36,361 nucleotides of DNA, taken from positions 1 through 36,361 of the forward strand of contig RGTE01000001.1 of NCBI GenBank assembly GCA_010025475.1, in the 5' to 3' direction. Shown here piece by piece: positions 24,912 through 32,278 of the stretch. Both the position numbers and the translations under genes were made by a program. Every line of letters starts with the position of its first letter. Position 1 is the first letter of the stretch. The stretch comes from Verrucomicrobiota bacterium (GTDB lineage Bacteria > Verrucomicrobiota > Verrucomicrobiia > Methylacidiphilales > Verrucolacustridaceae). Below the pieces are notes generated by a model. That model saw only the letters and a list, made by a program, of their open reading frames with translations. It did not search any database and was not told the origin of the DNA.

Positions 24912-24915
24912 TAAT
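24886..24915 (+). promoter_or_regulatory. Promoter inside the ligA 3' end, predicted near-leaderless mRNA
   Basis: TTGCTG at 24886-24891, an 18-base spacer, GATAAT at 24910-24915 (five of six to TATAAT), and seven bases to the ATG at 24923. This favours ATG 24923 over the GTG at 24908 as the LysM protein start. The -35 lies inside the last ligA codons. Confidence 0.5.
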
Positions 24916-24922
24916 CCCTTCC

Positions 24923-25477
24923 ATGGATGTTGGGAATTACGGAAGGCAGACGGTGTTATTGGCGATGGCGATCCTCGGTTTCCTCGCTGCCGGACCGCTT
25001 TTCGCCCAACTCAGTCCCGGTGCGGCCGAAGATGCCGAAGCAGAACGCCGCAAAATCCTCAAAGCGGCGGACCAGGTTGATCGGATGGATTCCAGCGTGG
25101 AGGAGATGAAGGCGCGCATCGCCGCCTTGGAGAAGATTCTCGAGGATGTCAAACAACAGTCCAATTCCCTGAAGGAGAGCCTTGCCAGCACCGCCGCGAA
25201 GGCGGAAAAGGAAAAGCAAAGTTTGTTGGAGGAAGTTTCCAAAATGCTGGCAGAGACAAAAGCCAGGGAAAAATCAACTCCTGCCGAGTCCAAACCTGCG
25301 CCGCGCGAGGGGTACGAGCACACCGTGGCCAAGGGCGACACCCTGAGTTCCATCGTCCAAGCCTATAACAAAGAATACGGCCTGAAGCTCACGGTGGAGT
25401 CCGTTCGCAAAGCCAACCAACTTTCGAAGGACGCGGCCCTCAAGGTGGGCCAGAAACTTCTCATCCCCTCAAGCTAG
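24923..25477 (+). CDS. Exported coiled-coil protein with C-terminal LysM domain
   Basis: 184 residues from the ATG at 24923; a GTG at 24908 would add MIIPS. A signal peptide ends near GPLFAQ (residue 28). A Glu/Lys/Ala-rich coiled coil spans about 40-120. A single LysM domain at about 137-183 begins EHTVAKGDTLSSIVQAYNKE and ends GQKLLIPS. The architecture (signal peptide, coiled coil, LysM at the end) suggests a periplasmic peptidoglycan-binding spacer or tether. No catalytic domain is present. An upstream promoter inside ligA suggests partly independent expression. Confidence 0.8.
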   Translation: MDVGNYGRQTVLLAMAILGFLAAGPLFAQLSPGAAEDAEAERRKILKAADQVDRMDSSVEEMKARIAALEKILEDVKQQSNSLKESLASTAAKAEKEKQSLLEEVSKMLAETKAREKSTPAESKPAPREGYEHTVAKGDTLSSIVQAYNKEYGLKLTVESVRKANQLSKDAALKVGQKLLIPSS

Positions 25478-25484
25478 GCTCCCC

Positions 25485-26030
25485 ATGCCCTCGCCCGCCT
25501 CCGCCTTCCGGCTGCAAAAAGTTCAGACGGGGCGGGTCTTGGGCCCCATGGACCTGGATCATCTCAAGGCTTTGGCGAATCAGTCGCTGATTGCGCCGGA
25601 CGATCTGGTGCAGGTCGACGAAGGCCCCTGGCAAAAGGCCCCGGAGGTCGCTGAGCTGGAGATGCTCTGGATGGTCGAACCGCTCGACGGGCCGCGGTAC
25701 GGCCCCACCACGGCGGGAACGATTGCGGAATTCCTCCAGAGCGGCCAGCTCGGGGGCTCGGAACTGGTCACCCAAATTCGGACCAAGGAGACTTACACCG
25801 TTTCGGAGTTTCTTGAGGAAATTAAGCGTCGGCGGGATAACAAGCTCAAGAGCAGGACGATCAAGCTGGAGGATCATAACAACGACCGTCCCGCCAGCGT
25901 GATGGCCGAAAGCCCGGCCTTCGATGCCGCCCTTAGGCTTCGCATTCGGCAACTCGAAGCCGATCTGGCCGAGGCCCAAAAACTTCTCGAAAAACAATCT
26001 GCCGAGTTGGCTCGTCTACGCAGCAATTAG
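25485..26030 (+). CDS. Protein with two GYF_2-like domains and a C-terminal coiled coil
   Basis: 181 residues, starting eight bases after the LysM gene. Residues about 8-58 (QKVQTGRVLGPMDLDHL...VQVDEGPWQKAPEV) and about 63-110 (GPRYGPTTAGTIAEFLQSGQL...) both show the GYF_2 pattern: a G-x-x-x-G-P-x-x-x-x-x-L core, then a helix, then D-x-x-V-x-x-x-x-x-x-W-x-x-A. The second repeat has lost the usual Trp. The C terminus (about 145-181) is a heptad-like helix. GYF domains bind proline-rich peptides, but the bacterial GYF_2 ligands are unknown. No signal peptide, so it should be cytoplasmic. Confidence 0.7.
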   Translation: MPSPASAFRLQKVQTGRVLGPMDLDHLKALANQSLIAPDDLVQVDEGPWQKAPEVAELEMLWMVEPLDGPRYGPTTAGTIAEFLQSGQLGGSELVTQIRTKETYTVSEFLEEIKRRRDNKLKSRTIKLEDHNNDRPASVMAESPAFDAALRLRIRQLEADLAEAQKLLEKQSAELARLRSN

Positions 26031-26047
26031 GGATTGGGTCTTTCGGT

Positions 26048-26077
26048 TTGACCCTGCGGCGTTTTCTCCGCTACTCT
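26048..26077 (+). promoter_or_regulatory. Promoter for ilvH-ilvC
   Basis: TTGACC at 26048-26053 (five of six to TTGACA), an 18-base spacer, and TACTCT at 26072-26077. The ATG at 26100 would have a leader of about 16 bases and no Shine-Dalgarno. No attenuator or leader peptide is visible. Confidence 0.5.
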
Positions 26078-26099
26078 TTCCAGTTCAACATCTTCCCTT

Positions 26100-26573
26100 A
26101 TGCGTCACACCATTTCCGTCGTGGTTCAGAACCGGTTCGGGGTGCTCACCCGGATCGCCGGGCTATTTAGCGGCCGCGGGTTCAACATCGACACCCTGAA
26201 CGTCGGCCCAACCCAGAACGACAAAATTTCCCGCATGACCATTGTGGTCGTGGGGAACGATCAGGTTCTTGAGCAGGTCGTGAAGCAACTGAAAAAGCTC
26301 GTGGATGTCCTCGAAGTCCACGATTTTAAGGATGGTGACGTGATTGACCGGGAGCTGATCCTCATCAAGGTGAAGGCCAACTCCTCCACCCGCCCGGAAG
26401 TCATGCAGATCTGTGACATCTTCCGAGCAAAGATCGTGGATGTGCAGTCCGCCAGCCTGGCCATCGAGGTGACCGGCGATGAGAGCAAAATCGATAAGTT
26501 CCTTGCCCTGATGAAACCGTTCGGAATTCTCGAACTCAGCCGCACAGGCCGGATCGCCCTGCCCCGGCGCTGA
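26100..26573 (+). CDS. ilvH: Acetolactate synthase small (regulatory) subunit IlvH
   Basis: 157 residues, standard length. The N-terminal ACT domain is MRHTISVVVQNRFGVLTRIAGLFSGRGFNI, with the valine-binding ARGD-like GRGFNIDTL segment. The C-terminal domain carries RELILIKVKA and the final GILELSRTGRIALPR. It confers valine feedback sensitivity on the IlvB/IlvI catalytic subunit. The catalytic subunit is not adjacent here; the gene upstream is the GYF_2 protein. ilvC follows after 33 bases with its own strong AAAGGAG site. Confidence 0.95.
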   Translation: MRHTISVVVQNRFGVLTRIAGLFSGRGFNIDTLNVGPTQNDKISRMTIVVVGNDQVLEQVVKQLKKLVDVLEVHDFKDGDVIDRELILIKVKANSSTRPEVMQICDIFRAKIVDVQSASLAIEVTGDESKIDKFLALMKPFGILELSRTGRIALPRR

Positions 26574-26606
26574 AGTCTTCCCACAACCCCCAAAGGAGAC
26601 CCCCCC

Positions 26607-27632
26607 ATGCCCGCCCGTATCTACCACGACTCTGACGCCAATCTCGGCCCACTGAAAAAACGGAAGGTGGCCGTCATCGGCTTCGGCTCCCAAGGCCACG
26701 CCCACGCCCTCAACCTGAAGAACAGCGGGATCCGGGTCACCATCGGCCTCTACAAGGGGAGCAAATCGATTCCCGTCGCAAAAAAGCACGGATTCAAGGT
26801 GCTCCCCACCGCCGAGGCGGTGCGTGGAGCCGATGTCATTTTCGTGGCCGTGCCCGATCTAAAAATTCCTTCCGTTTACGGCAAGGACATCGCTCCGAAT
26901 CTTAGAAAAGGGCATTGCCTCCTGTTCAGCCACGGCTTCGCCGTCCACTACCAGACCGTTCGCCCGCCCAAGAACGTCGACGTGATTCTCGTCGCGCCGA
27001 AAGGTCCCGGGCACATTGTCCGCCGCCAATACCAGGAAGGCCGGGGCGTGCCGGCGCTTTTCGCCGTGCAGCAAAATCCCACCGGAAACGCGCGCGCCAT
27101 CGCCCTCGCCTGGGCCCGGGGCATCGGCGCCACGCGGGCCGGAGTTCTTCAGACCACCTTCAAGGAGGAGACCGAAACCGATCTCTTCGGCGAGCAAGCT
27201 GTCCTTTGCGGGGGAACCTCCGCCCTGATCCAGGCCGGCTTCGAGGTCTTGGTGAAGGCCGGCTATCAGCCTGAGGTCGCCTACTTCGAAGTACTCCATG
27301 AGCTGAAGCTCATTGTCGACCTCATCAACGAGGCTGGCATCGCCGGGATGCGCTTTTCCATTTCCGAAACCGCCAAGTATGGCGATGTCACCCGCGGTCC
27401 CCGCGTCGTTGACGCCCGCACCAAAAAGGCCATGCAGGCTGTTTTGCAGGAAATCCGCAACGGCAAGTTCGCCCGCGAATGGATCAAGGAGAGCCGCACG
27501 GGAATGAAGCGGTATCACCGCCTTCTCAGGCAGGGGGAAAAACATCCCATCGAGAAGACCGGCCAACGCCTCCGCGCGCTGATGCCCTGGATCCGCCGCC
27601 GGAACCTCAAAGGCGCCCAAGCCGCGTACTAA
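26607..27632 (+). CDS. ilvC: Ketol-acid reductoisomerase IlvC (class I)
   Basis: 341 residues, class I length. Dinucleotide motif: VIGFGSQGHAHALNLKNSG; the following loop LYKGSKS has basic and Ser residues that favour NADPH. Catalytic magnesium residues occur in FKEETETDLFGEQAVLCGG (Asp/Glu), FEVLHELKLIVDL and the later RFSISETAKYGD. The enzyme isomerises and reduces acetolactate or acetohydroxybutyrate in valine, leucine and isoleucine synthesis. AAAGGAGA precedes the ATG by eight bases. It sits between ilvH and leuA in one block. Confidence 0.97.
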   Translation: MPARIYHDSDANLGPLKKRKVAVIGFGSQGHAHALNLKNSGIRVTIGLYKGSKSIPVAKKHGFKVLPTAEAVRGADVIFVAVPDLKIPSVYGKDIAPNLRKGHCLLFSHGFAVHYQTVRPPKNVDVILVAPKGPGHIVRRQYQEGRGVPALFAVQQNPTGNARAIALAWARGIGATRAGVLQTTFKEETETDLFGEQAVLCGGTSALIQAGFEVLVKAGYQPEVAYFEVLHELKLIVDLINEAGIAGMRFSISETAKYGDVTRGPRVVDARTKKAMQAVLQEIRNGKFAREWIKESRTGMKRYHRLLRQGEKHPIEKTGQRLRALMPWIRRRNLKGAQAAY

Positions 27633-27700
27633 GACAGGGGACTCTTCCCCAACTTCGAGCTGCCCTCTCCTCCGAGGATGCAAATCCCCCCCATTCGGGG

Positions 27701-27706
27701 TAGGAT
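27701..27706 (+). promoter_or_regulatory. -10-like TAGGAT six bases before the leuA start
   Basis: TAGGAT at 27701-27706, then AAACGG, then the ATG at 27713. No Shine-Dalgarno. A good -35 is not visible at 16-18 bases (ATGCAA at 27678-27683 for a 17-base spacer), so it may depend on an activator. Confidence 0.4.
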
Positions 27707-27712
27707 AAACGG

Positions 27713-29278
27713 ATGAGCGACCGCATCCTCATTTTCGACACAACGCTGCGCGATGGCGAACAGTGCCCCGGTGCAGCCATGACCCAGCGCCAAAAGCTGG
27801 AGGTGGCCCGCCAACTGGCCCGCCTGGGGGTCGACATCATCGAAGCCGGCTTTCCCATCGCCAGCCAGGGCGACTTCGAGTCGGTCCGCGAAATCGCCAA
27901 GACCGTGCGCGGTCCCGTGATCTGCGGTCTCGCCCGCTGCGTCCCTGCCGACATCGATGTCGCCGGCGCCGCCATCAAGCCCGCCGGCAAGCAGGGCCGG
28001 ATCCACGTCTTCCTCGGCACCAGCAAAATCCACCGGGAGTTCAAGCTAGGCAAGGCTCGGGAGGAAATCCTTCGCTTAGCCGCCGAAGGGGTCCGTCGCG
28101 CGCGGAAGTTTACTGCCCATGTGGAGTTCTCCCCCGAGGACGCTTCCCGGACGGAAATCGACTTTTTGATCGAGGTGGTGGAAGCCGCTTTGGAGGCTGG
28201 TGCCACCACCATCAACCTCCCCGACACCACCGGTTATGCCACGCCGGAGGAGTATGGCCGGATGTTCCGTGAAGTGATCGCCCGGGCCCGCGGCTCTGGC
28301 AACGCGGTCTTCAGCACTCATTGCCACAACGATCTCGGCTTGGCGGTGGCGAATTCGCTCGCCGGGATCCTCGCGGGCGCTCGCCAAGTGGAGTGCACCC
28401 TCAACGGAATCGGGGAACGGGCCGGCAACGCTGCCTTGGAAGAGGTCGTCATGGCCTTGCGCACCCGGCATGACTCTCTTGGCGAGCTCACCACCGGCAT
28501 CCAGACGCGGGAGATTGTCCGCACCTCACGGCTGGTGTCTGCTGCCTGCAGTTTCCCCGTCCCGCGCAACAAGGCGATCGTGGGTCTGAACGCCTTTGCC
28601 CACAGCTCAGGCATTCATCAGGACGGCATCCTGAAAAAGCGGGAAACTTATGAAATCATGGACCCGGAAGAGGTCGGCTGGGGCAAGACCGAATTGCCAC
28701 TCACGAAGCATAGCGGCCGCGCCGCGGTGGCTTCCCGGCTCAAACATCTTGGCTACTCCCTCAAACCCGCCGAACTGCAGGCCGTGTTCAGCCGGTTCAA
28801 GGAGATCGGGGACCGGAAGAAGTTTGTCTACGACGACGACCTTGTCTCCCTCGTCGGGGCCCAGATTCAGGTCGCACGGGAAACCTATTCCCTGGAAAAA
28901 TTATCGGTTTCCTGCGGCATCGGGGAAAAACCTGAGGCCAAAATCACCCTTCGACATGGACGCAAAAGCCTCTCCGCCGCTGGAACCGGCGACGGGGCGG
29001 TGGATGCGGTGCTGAAGACCATCGACCGGATCACCGGCCTCAAAGGTCATTTGGTCGACTATCAGGTTCGTGCCGTCACCGAGGGCAAGGACGCGGTGGG
29101 GGAAGTCAGCCTCAATGTTCGTTTTGAAACCAAGGCCGAGCCCTGTGGCGGCCGGGCTGCGGCCACGGATGTGATTGAGTCCAGCGCCCGCGCCTATCTG
29201 GCGGCGGTGAATCGCTGGTTCGCCGAGGGTGGCCGGACTCCCCGCGGGAAGTCGCGGCGCACCCTGGCGCACCCGTGA
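27713..29278 (+). CDS. leuA: 2-isopropylmalate synthase LeuA
   Basis: 521 residues with all three domains. The TIM barrel starts IFDTTLRDGEQCPGAAM; the metal-binding Asp and the STHCHNDLG His-x-His are present. CTLNGIGERAGNAALEE and HSSGIHQDGILK follow. The linker region and the C-terminal LeuA dimer regulatory domain (about residues 395-510) are complete, so leucine feedback inhibition is likely. The enzyme condenses acetyl-CoA with 2-oxoisovalerate, the first step to leucine. The stop is four bases from the end of the convergent RRM gene. It is preceded by 80 bases that carry its own putative -10. Confidence 0.95.
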   Translation: MSDRILIFDTTLRDGEQCPGAAMTQRQKLEVARQLARLGVDIIEAGFPIASQGDFESVREIAKTVRGPVICGLARCVPADIDVAGAAIKPAGKQGRIHVFLGTSKIHREFKLGKAREEILRLAAEGVRRARKFTAHVEFSPEDASRTEIDFLIEVVEAALEAGATTINLPDTTGYATPEEYGRMFREVIARARGSGNAVFSTHCHNDLGLAVANSLAGILAGARQVECTLNGIGERAGNAALEEVVMALRTRHDSLGELTTGIQTREIVRTSRLVSAACSFPVPRNKAIVGLNAFAHSSGIHQDGILKKRETYEIMDPEEVGWGKTELPLTKHSGRAAVASRLKHLGYSLKPAELQAVFSRFKEIGDRKKFVYDDDLVSLVGAQIQVARETYSLEKLSVSCGIGEKPEAKITLRHGRKSLSAAGTGDGAVDAVLKTIDRITGLKGHLVDYQVRAVTEGKDAVGEVSLNVRFETKAEPCGGRAAATDVIESSARAYLAAVNRWFAEGGRTPRGKSRRTLAHP

Positions 29279-29282
29279 CCGT

Positions 29283-29939
29283 TTAGTCGAAGCTGGGGTT
29301 GCGCGGGCCCCGATCGTAATCGAAATCTCCCGAGGAGCGGCCCGCACGCTCGCTTTCCTCGATCTCCGCCCGGGGACCGCCCCGGTCATCACGGCGAGGG
29401 CCGCGCTCCGGCCGTTCGCCCATCGACTTGGCGCCGTTGACGATCATCAACCGACCCATGAACTCCGCATCATGGAGTTTTTTGGCGGCTTCCTGGGCGC
29501 CCTCAAGGGTCTGCATCTCGACAAAGCCGAAGCCTTTCGAATTCGAACCCTTGTCCCGGACGATTTCCACATTCCGAACACCGGCAACCTTTCCAAAAAA
29601 ATCAAAAAGGTCGCTTTCGGAGGCGTCGTAGGAAAGGTTCCCGACGTACAGCCGCGGAGTCAGCACCTCCTGCGGCGGGGAGATCCGGGGGCCACGCGGC
29701 GCCCGCGCCTGTCCTTCGGTCCGGGCGGGACGACTCTCGCCCCGACCCTGTTCCCGGTGGGAGGAACCGCCGTTCAGGCCGAACAGCTTTTTCAGCCATC
29801 CCCAGAAACCACCGCTTTTCGCGTGGCTCCCCCGGGATTCATGGCGGAAACCGCCACGTCCGTGGCGATGGTGACGCCGGCGCCGGCGCTCATGGGGACC
29901 GCCGCCCGAGCGGCGTCCTTGATACGAATCATGACTCAT
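29283..29939 (-). CDS. RRM RNA-binding protein with RG/H-rich N terminus and FWGWLKKLFG helix
   Basis: 218 residues. A single RRM spans about 96-173, with RNP2 LYVGNL at 97-102 and RNP1 KGFGFVEM at 135-142. The N-terminal 40 residues are rich in Arg, Gly and His (RRRRHHRHGRGG). They are followed at 43-56 by a compact hydrophobic/basic segment, GGFWGWLKKLFGLN, that could be an amphipathic membrane-binding helix. The C terminus is acidic/Arg-Gly rich. Bacterial single-RRM proteins (cyanobacterial Rbp type) act as cold-shock or RNA-chaperone factors. No Shine-Dalgarno; a structured leader lies upstream (29981-30034). Convergent with leuA. Confidence 0.88.
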   Translation of the reverse strand: MSHDSYQGRRSGGGPHERRRRRHHRHGRGGFRHESRGSHAKSGGFWGWLKKLFGLNGGSSHREQGRGESRPARTEGQARAPRGPRISPPQEVLTPRLYVGNLSYDASESDLFDFFGKVAGVRNVEIVRDKGSNSKGFGFVEMQTLEGAQEAAKKLHDAEFMGRLMIVNGAKSMGERPERGPRRDDRGGPRAEIEESERAGRSSGDFDYDRGPRNPSFD

Positions 29940-29980
29940 GTTGGTTCTGTCGGCGGGAAGGGATGGCCCGTGGGGACCGA

Positions 29981-30034
29981 CCGGACGAACGGCGTCCGGC
30001 TTGGGGAGGGTTGGCAGCTTGGTTCAGCTGCCGG
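29981..30034 (-). promoter_or_regulatory. Two adjacent hairpins in the leader of the RRM gene
   Basis: CCGGACG at 29981-29987 pairs with CGTCCGG at 29993-29999 (five-base loop). GGCAGCT at 30013-30019 pairs with AGCTGCC at 30026-30032 (six-base loop). Both lie in the 306-base gap 29940-30245 upstream of the minus-strand RRM start. The rest of that gap, about 30040-30220, shows no gene and no promoter I can defend. The hairpins could be a thermosensor, an autoregulatory binding site or a terminator-like element; the sequence alone cannot decide. Confidence 0.4.
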
Positions 30035-30221
30035 TTGAAACCATCCCCGTGAGTTGCTTTTGGCTCTCGTTTAGGTCTGCGGGATAAGGGGGCACGCTTT
30101 CGTGAATCCGAATCGATCAATGGTGACCAGAACACCGGATCCGCATGCCACTCAGAAAACTTCCCGCCGCACTCCTTTCAAGGAACCCATCGTAACTCGA
30201 CGAAGGGAATTTACAACAAAA

Positions 30222-30250
30222 CTTAAGTCTTTGTTTAGAAATGACTTAAG
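30222..30250 (-). terminator. AT-rich hairpin with following T run, terminator for the gene at 30246-30737
   Basis: CTTAAGTC at 30222-30229 is the exact inverted complement of GACTTAAG at 30243-30250, with a 13-base loop. On the minus strand the stem is followed by TTTTGTTG, which fits a Rho-independent terminator. The right arm overlaps the stop codon (TTA at 30246-30248 on the plus strand). Confidence 0.5.
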
Positions 30251-30737
30251 CGTGCGAGGCCTTGGCCTCGATCATGGCTGTAGAGCCAACGTTGCCACCG
30301 CTCAGGTAGAAGCCCGCAGCCGCCTGTTGAGGCAGCATCATCATGGCTAGGGCCTCTTTCCAGGTGCCGTCCACCCAGTACGGGGTTCCGAGAAAATCCC
30401 CGGTTTGGCCGAACTCGCCATAAAACCAGGTGTAGTTGTCCAAACCCTCCGCAAAGCCGCCTGTCTGCGCGACCACCAAAGTCTGCCGCCCATCATCCCC
30501 CACCTCGGTCTGGCAGATCAACTCCCCGCCGTCCTGCAGGGTCCATCGCACATCCCAAAATGTGCTCTGCCCCTCCTTCCAGGTGGAGCCATACGCTTTG
30601 ACCATTTGCGTGAGGGCGCGGGCAAAGCGATTCCAGTCATCGATCGCCCATTCACTGGGTTGGAGAATCTGCTGCACCCGCTGGAGACGGGTACGCCACT
30701 CATGGGCGATCCGTCGAAGCTCAACCCGGCTGATCAC
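30246..30737 (-). CDS. Hypothetical protein, 163 residues
   Basis: Starts at a GTG (30735-30737) nine bases after the stop of the upstream gene at 30747. The N-terminal half is helical and acidic/basic (RRIAHEWRTRLQRVQQ). The middle has a Trp/Tyr-rich beta stretch (FWDVRWTLQDGGELICQTEVGDDGRQ, DNYTWFYGEFGQTGDFLG). The C terminus is hydrophobic and ends KASHA. There is no signal peptide, no transmembrane helix and no known motif. It might be an accessory of the membrane coiled-coil protein encoded just upstream. A terminator-like hairpin follows its stop. Confidence 0.55.
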   Translation of the reverse strand: MISRVELRRIAHEWRTRLQRVQQILQPSEWAIDDWNRFARALTQMVKAYGSTWKEGQSTFWDVRWTLQDGGELICQTEVGDDGRQTLVVAQTGGFAEGLDNYTWFYGEFGQTGDFLGTPYWVDGTWKEALAMMMLPQQAAAGFYLSGGNVGSTAMIEAKASHA

Positions 30738-30746
30738 AACCGATAA

Positions 30747-31337
30747 CTACCGGCGTCGCTCGCTGGAGTCACCTTCCAGCATCGAAAGCCTCTGGCGGAG
30801 AGTGCCAAGGTCCTTGTCGTGACGGCTCGCCTGCGACTTGAGCTGCTCCAGGGACGAGAGCTGCTTGGCCAACTGGGCTCCGGCGGATTCCAAACCACTC
30901 GCCAACTCCGCGTCCCTGGCCTGCAACTCGGCGAGGTCCTTGTTGATCTTCTGCTCCATCTGCGCGACGGTCACACTCTGCTGTTGGATCTGTTTCCAAA
31001 GCACATAGCCGCCAAAGGCGGACAGCGTGGCGCAGCCGACAATGATCAGCAGAAGGCCCAAGCCGACCCCGCTGAGAATCGAGGTGACGGCGCGTTGCTC
31101 CTTCCGCTGGCGATCGATGCTGCGTTTCACGTTGAGGGCGGCGGGGGTGGATCCATTCATGTCTTTTTTTTCCTCCTGCGCAGACTCCAGGGGCGAGGTG
31201 TAGTTCGAAGGACGCGGCGGACCTTTGATCACGAACACCTCCGGCTCTCCCGACGAGCTTCCTGTTGTGGAAGCCCCATTGCCAAAAGGCAGTTCCGGGT
31301 CCGTTGGCGTCGAGGACGAACTGATAGTGTCCCTCAT
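30747..31337 (-). CDS. Single-pass membrane protein with C-terminal coiled coil
   Basis: 196 residues. The N-terminal 70 residues are polar and low-complexity (Ser/Thr/Pro/Gly) and probably disordered. One helix of about 88-112 (ILSGVGLGLLLIIVGCATLSAFGGYVLW) crosses the membrane, preceded by basic residues. The last 80 residues are a heptad-repeat coiled coil (QMEQKINKDLAELQARDAEL). The arrangement is a type II membrane protein with an extracytoplasmic coiled coil. Function is unknown; shape-determination or secretion adaptors have this layout but no family is recognised. The next gene (30737) is nine bases downstream. Confidence 0.65.
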   Translation of the reverse strand: MRDTISSSSTPTDPELPFGNGASTTGSSSGEPEVFVIKGPPRPSNYTSPLESAQEEKKDMNGSTPAALNVKRSIDRQRKEQRAVTSILSGVGLGLLLIIVGCATLSAFGGYVLWKQIQQQSVTVAQMEQKINKDLAELQARDAELASGLESAGAQLAKQLSSLEQLKSQASRHDKDLGTLRQRLSMLEGDSSERRR

Positions 31338-31463
31338 GAGTCTGATGTACTAGCAGTTGAGCATCCGGAAGCCGGTTGACCAGCGATTCCTAAGCTAGTT
31401 TTTACCTATTTTTTTGTGATATCCATCCCGCCTTATTCTCTCCCCAATCCGAATCCGGAATTT

Positions 31464-31769
31464 TTAAGACCCCAATCCTTTAACTCCTGATGTTTGCGGG
31501 GTCCCCTTTCCGCTATCCACTTGGCCCAACCCGCGCCCTCTCCGGATTAGACTCTGGGCGTTGAACTGAATCGCCTCCTCCGGACGTTGCCAGAGAATTT
31601 CCAAAATTTTGCAGACCGCTTCGGGCTCTTGGCCGGCGTGATCCATGGCCACCCGCAGGAACTCGGCCGCCTCGCGGATCGGGTAGAGCCCCGGACATGT
31701 TGCCGCCCTTGCGGCCAGCTTCGCCAACAACTCCTCTTGGCGGCGGAGCCAATCGATGGCGGTTTCCAT
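31464..31769 (-). CDS. Hypothetical protein, 101 residues
   Basis: Starts at ATG 31769, preceded by GGGGAA at a suitable distance. All-helical by composition, with LRRQEELLAKLAARAATCP and a Trp-rich helix (ILEILWQRPEEAIQF). The tail from about residue 75 is Gly/Arg/Ser-rich. No signal peptide or domain is recognised. It lies between the coiled-coil membrane protein and a divergent membrane protein gene. Confidence 0.45.
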   Translation of the reverse strand: METAIDWLRRQEELLAKLAARAATCPGLYPIREAAEFLRVAMDHAGQEPEAVCKILEILWQRPEEAIQFNAQSLIRRGRGLGQVDSGKGTPQTSGVKGLGS

Positions 31770-31903
31770 CCATGAATGTTCCCCTTCCCATCAGGGACAT
31801 GTCCAGTGTCCTAAGGAATTTTTTCTTTCCGGCACGGCAGACCCGAAAATTCCCGCAAGCTTTTTTCTCTCGGCCGAATCCAACGGGCGGGCAAAATCAG
31901 ACC

Positions 31904-32278
31904 ATGAAAGTGGATAGACGCGCCGTTGCCGCCGGAACCGCTTTTGGACTGCTGACGGCCCTGGGGCCCTGGTTCCAGGGATTGCCGCTGAACGCCGCCG
32001 CCGCCTTTGCCGCCGGTCTTTTTCTCACCTACGCATCGATTGGCCTGCTCGTGGCAATCCTGCCGAATTTCAACCACCGAATTCTCTCCGGCGGCCTGAT
32101 CGGCCTGATCTACAGCATCCCGGGCGCCGTTTTTACTGCCGTACCCTACCCTCTCGCACCCGAGGCGCCCGCCTATTACCGGGAATTCGTGGGAGGAGGT
32201 CCACGTGCTTTCATTCTCACCCTGATCTTCGGGGCCTTGGCTGGCGCCATCGCGGGCGCGTTTCGCCGCCGCTCATGA
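31904..32278 (+). CDS. Small polytopic membrane protein, unknown
   Basis: 124 residues from the ATG at 31904 (MKVDRRAVAAG). The longer in-frame ORF from 31697 would add 69 residues that overlap the minus-strand gene and look non-coding. Three or four hydrophobic helices are seen: GTAFGLLTALGPWF, AAAAFAAGLFLTYASIGLLVAIL, GGLIGLIYSIPGAVFTA and ILTLIFGALAGAIAGAF. A basic N terminus favours cytoplasmic orientation. A CAAAAT hexamer lies exactly six bases before the ATG, resembling the leaderless pattern. The stop overlaps the next start as ATGA. Confidence 0.6.
   Translation: MKVDRRAVAAGTAFGLLTALGPWFQGLPLNAAAAFAAGLFLTYASIGLLVAILPNFNHRILSGGLIGLIYSIPGAVFTAVPYPLAPEAPAYYREFVGGGPRAFILTLIFGALAGAIAGAFRRRS

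Noticed and set aside
30102..30350. Plus-strand 82-codon frame in the 306-base gap
   Set aside because: Its second half is antisense to the gene at 30246-30737, it has no ribosome site, and its composition is Arg/Thr-rich without structure.
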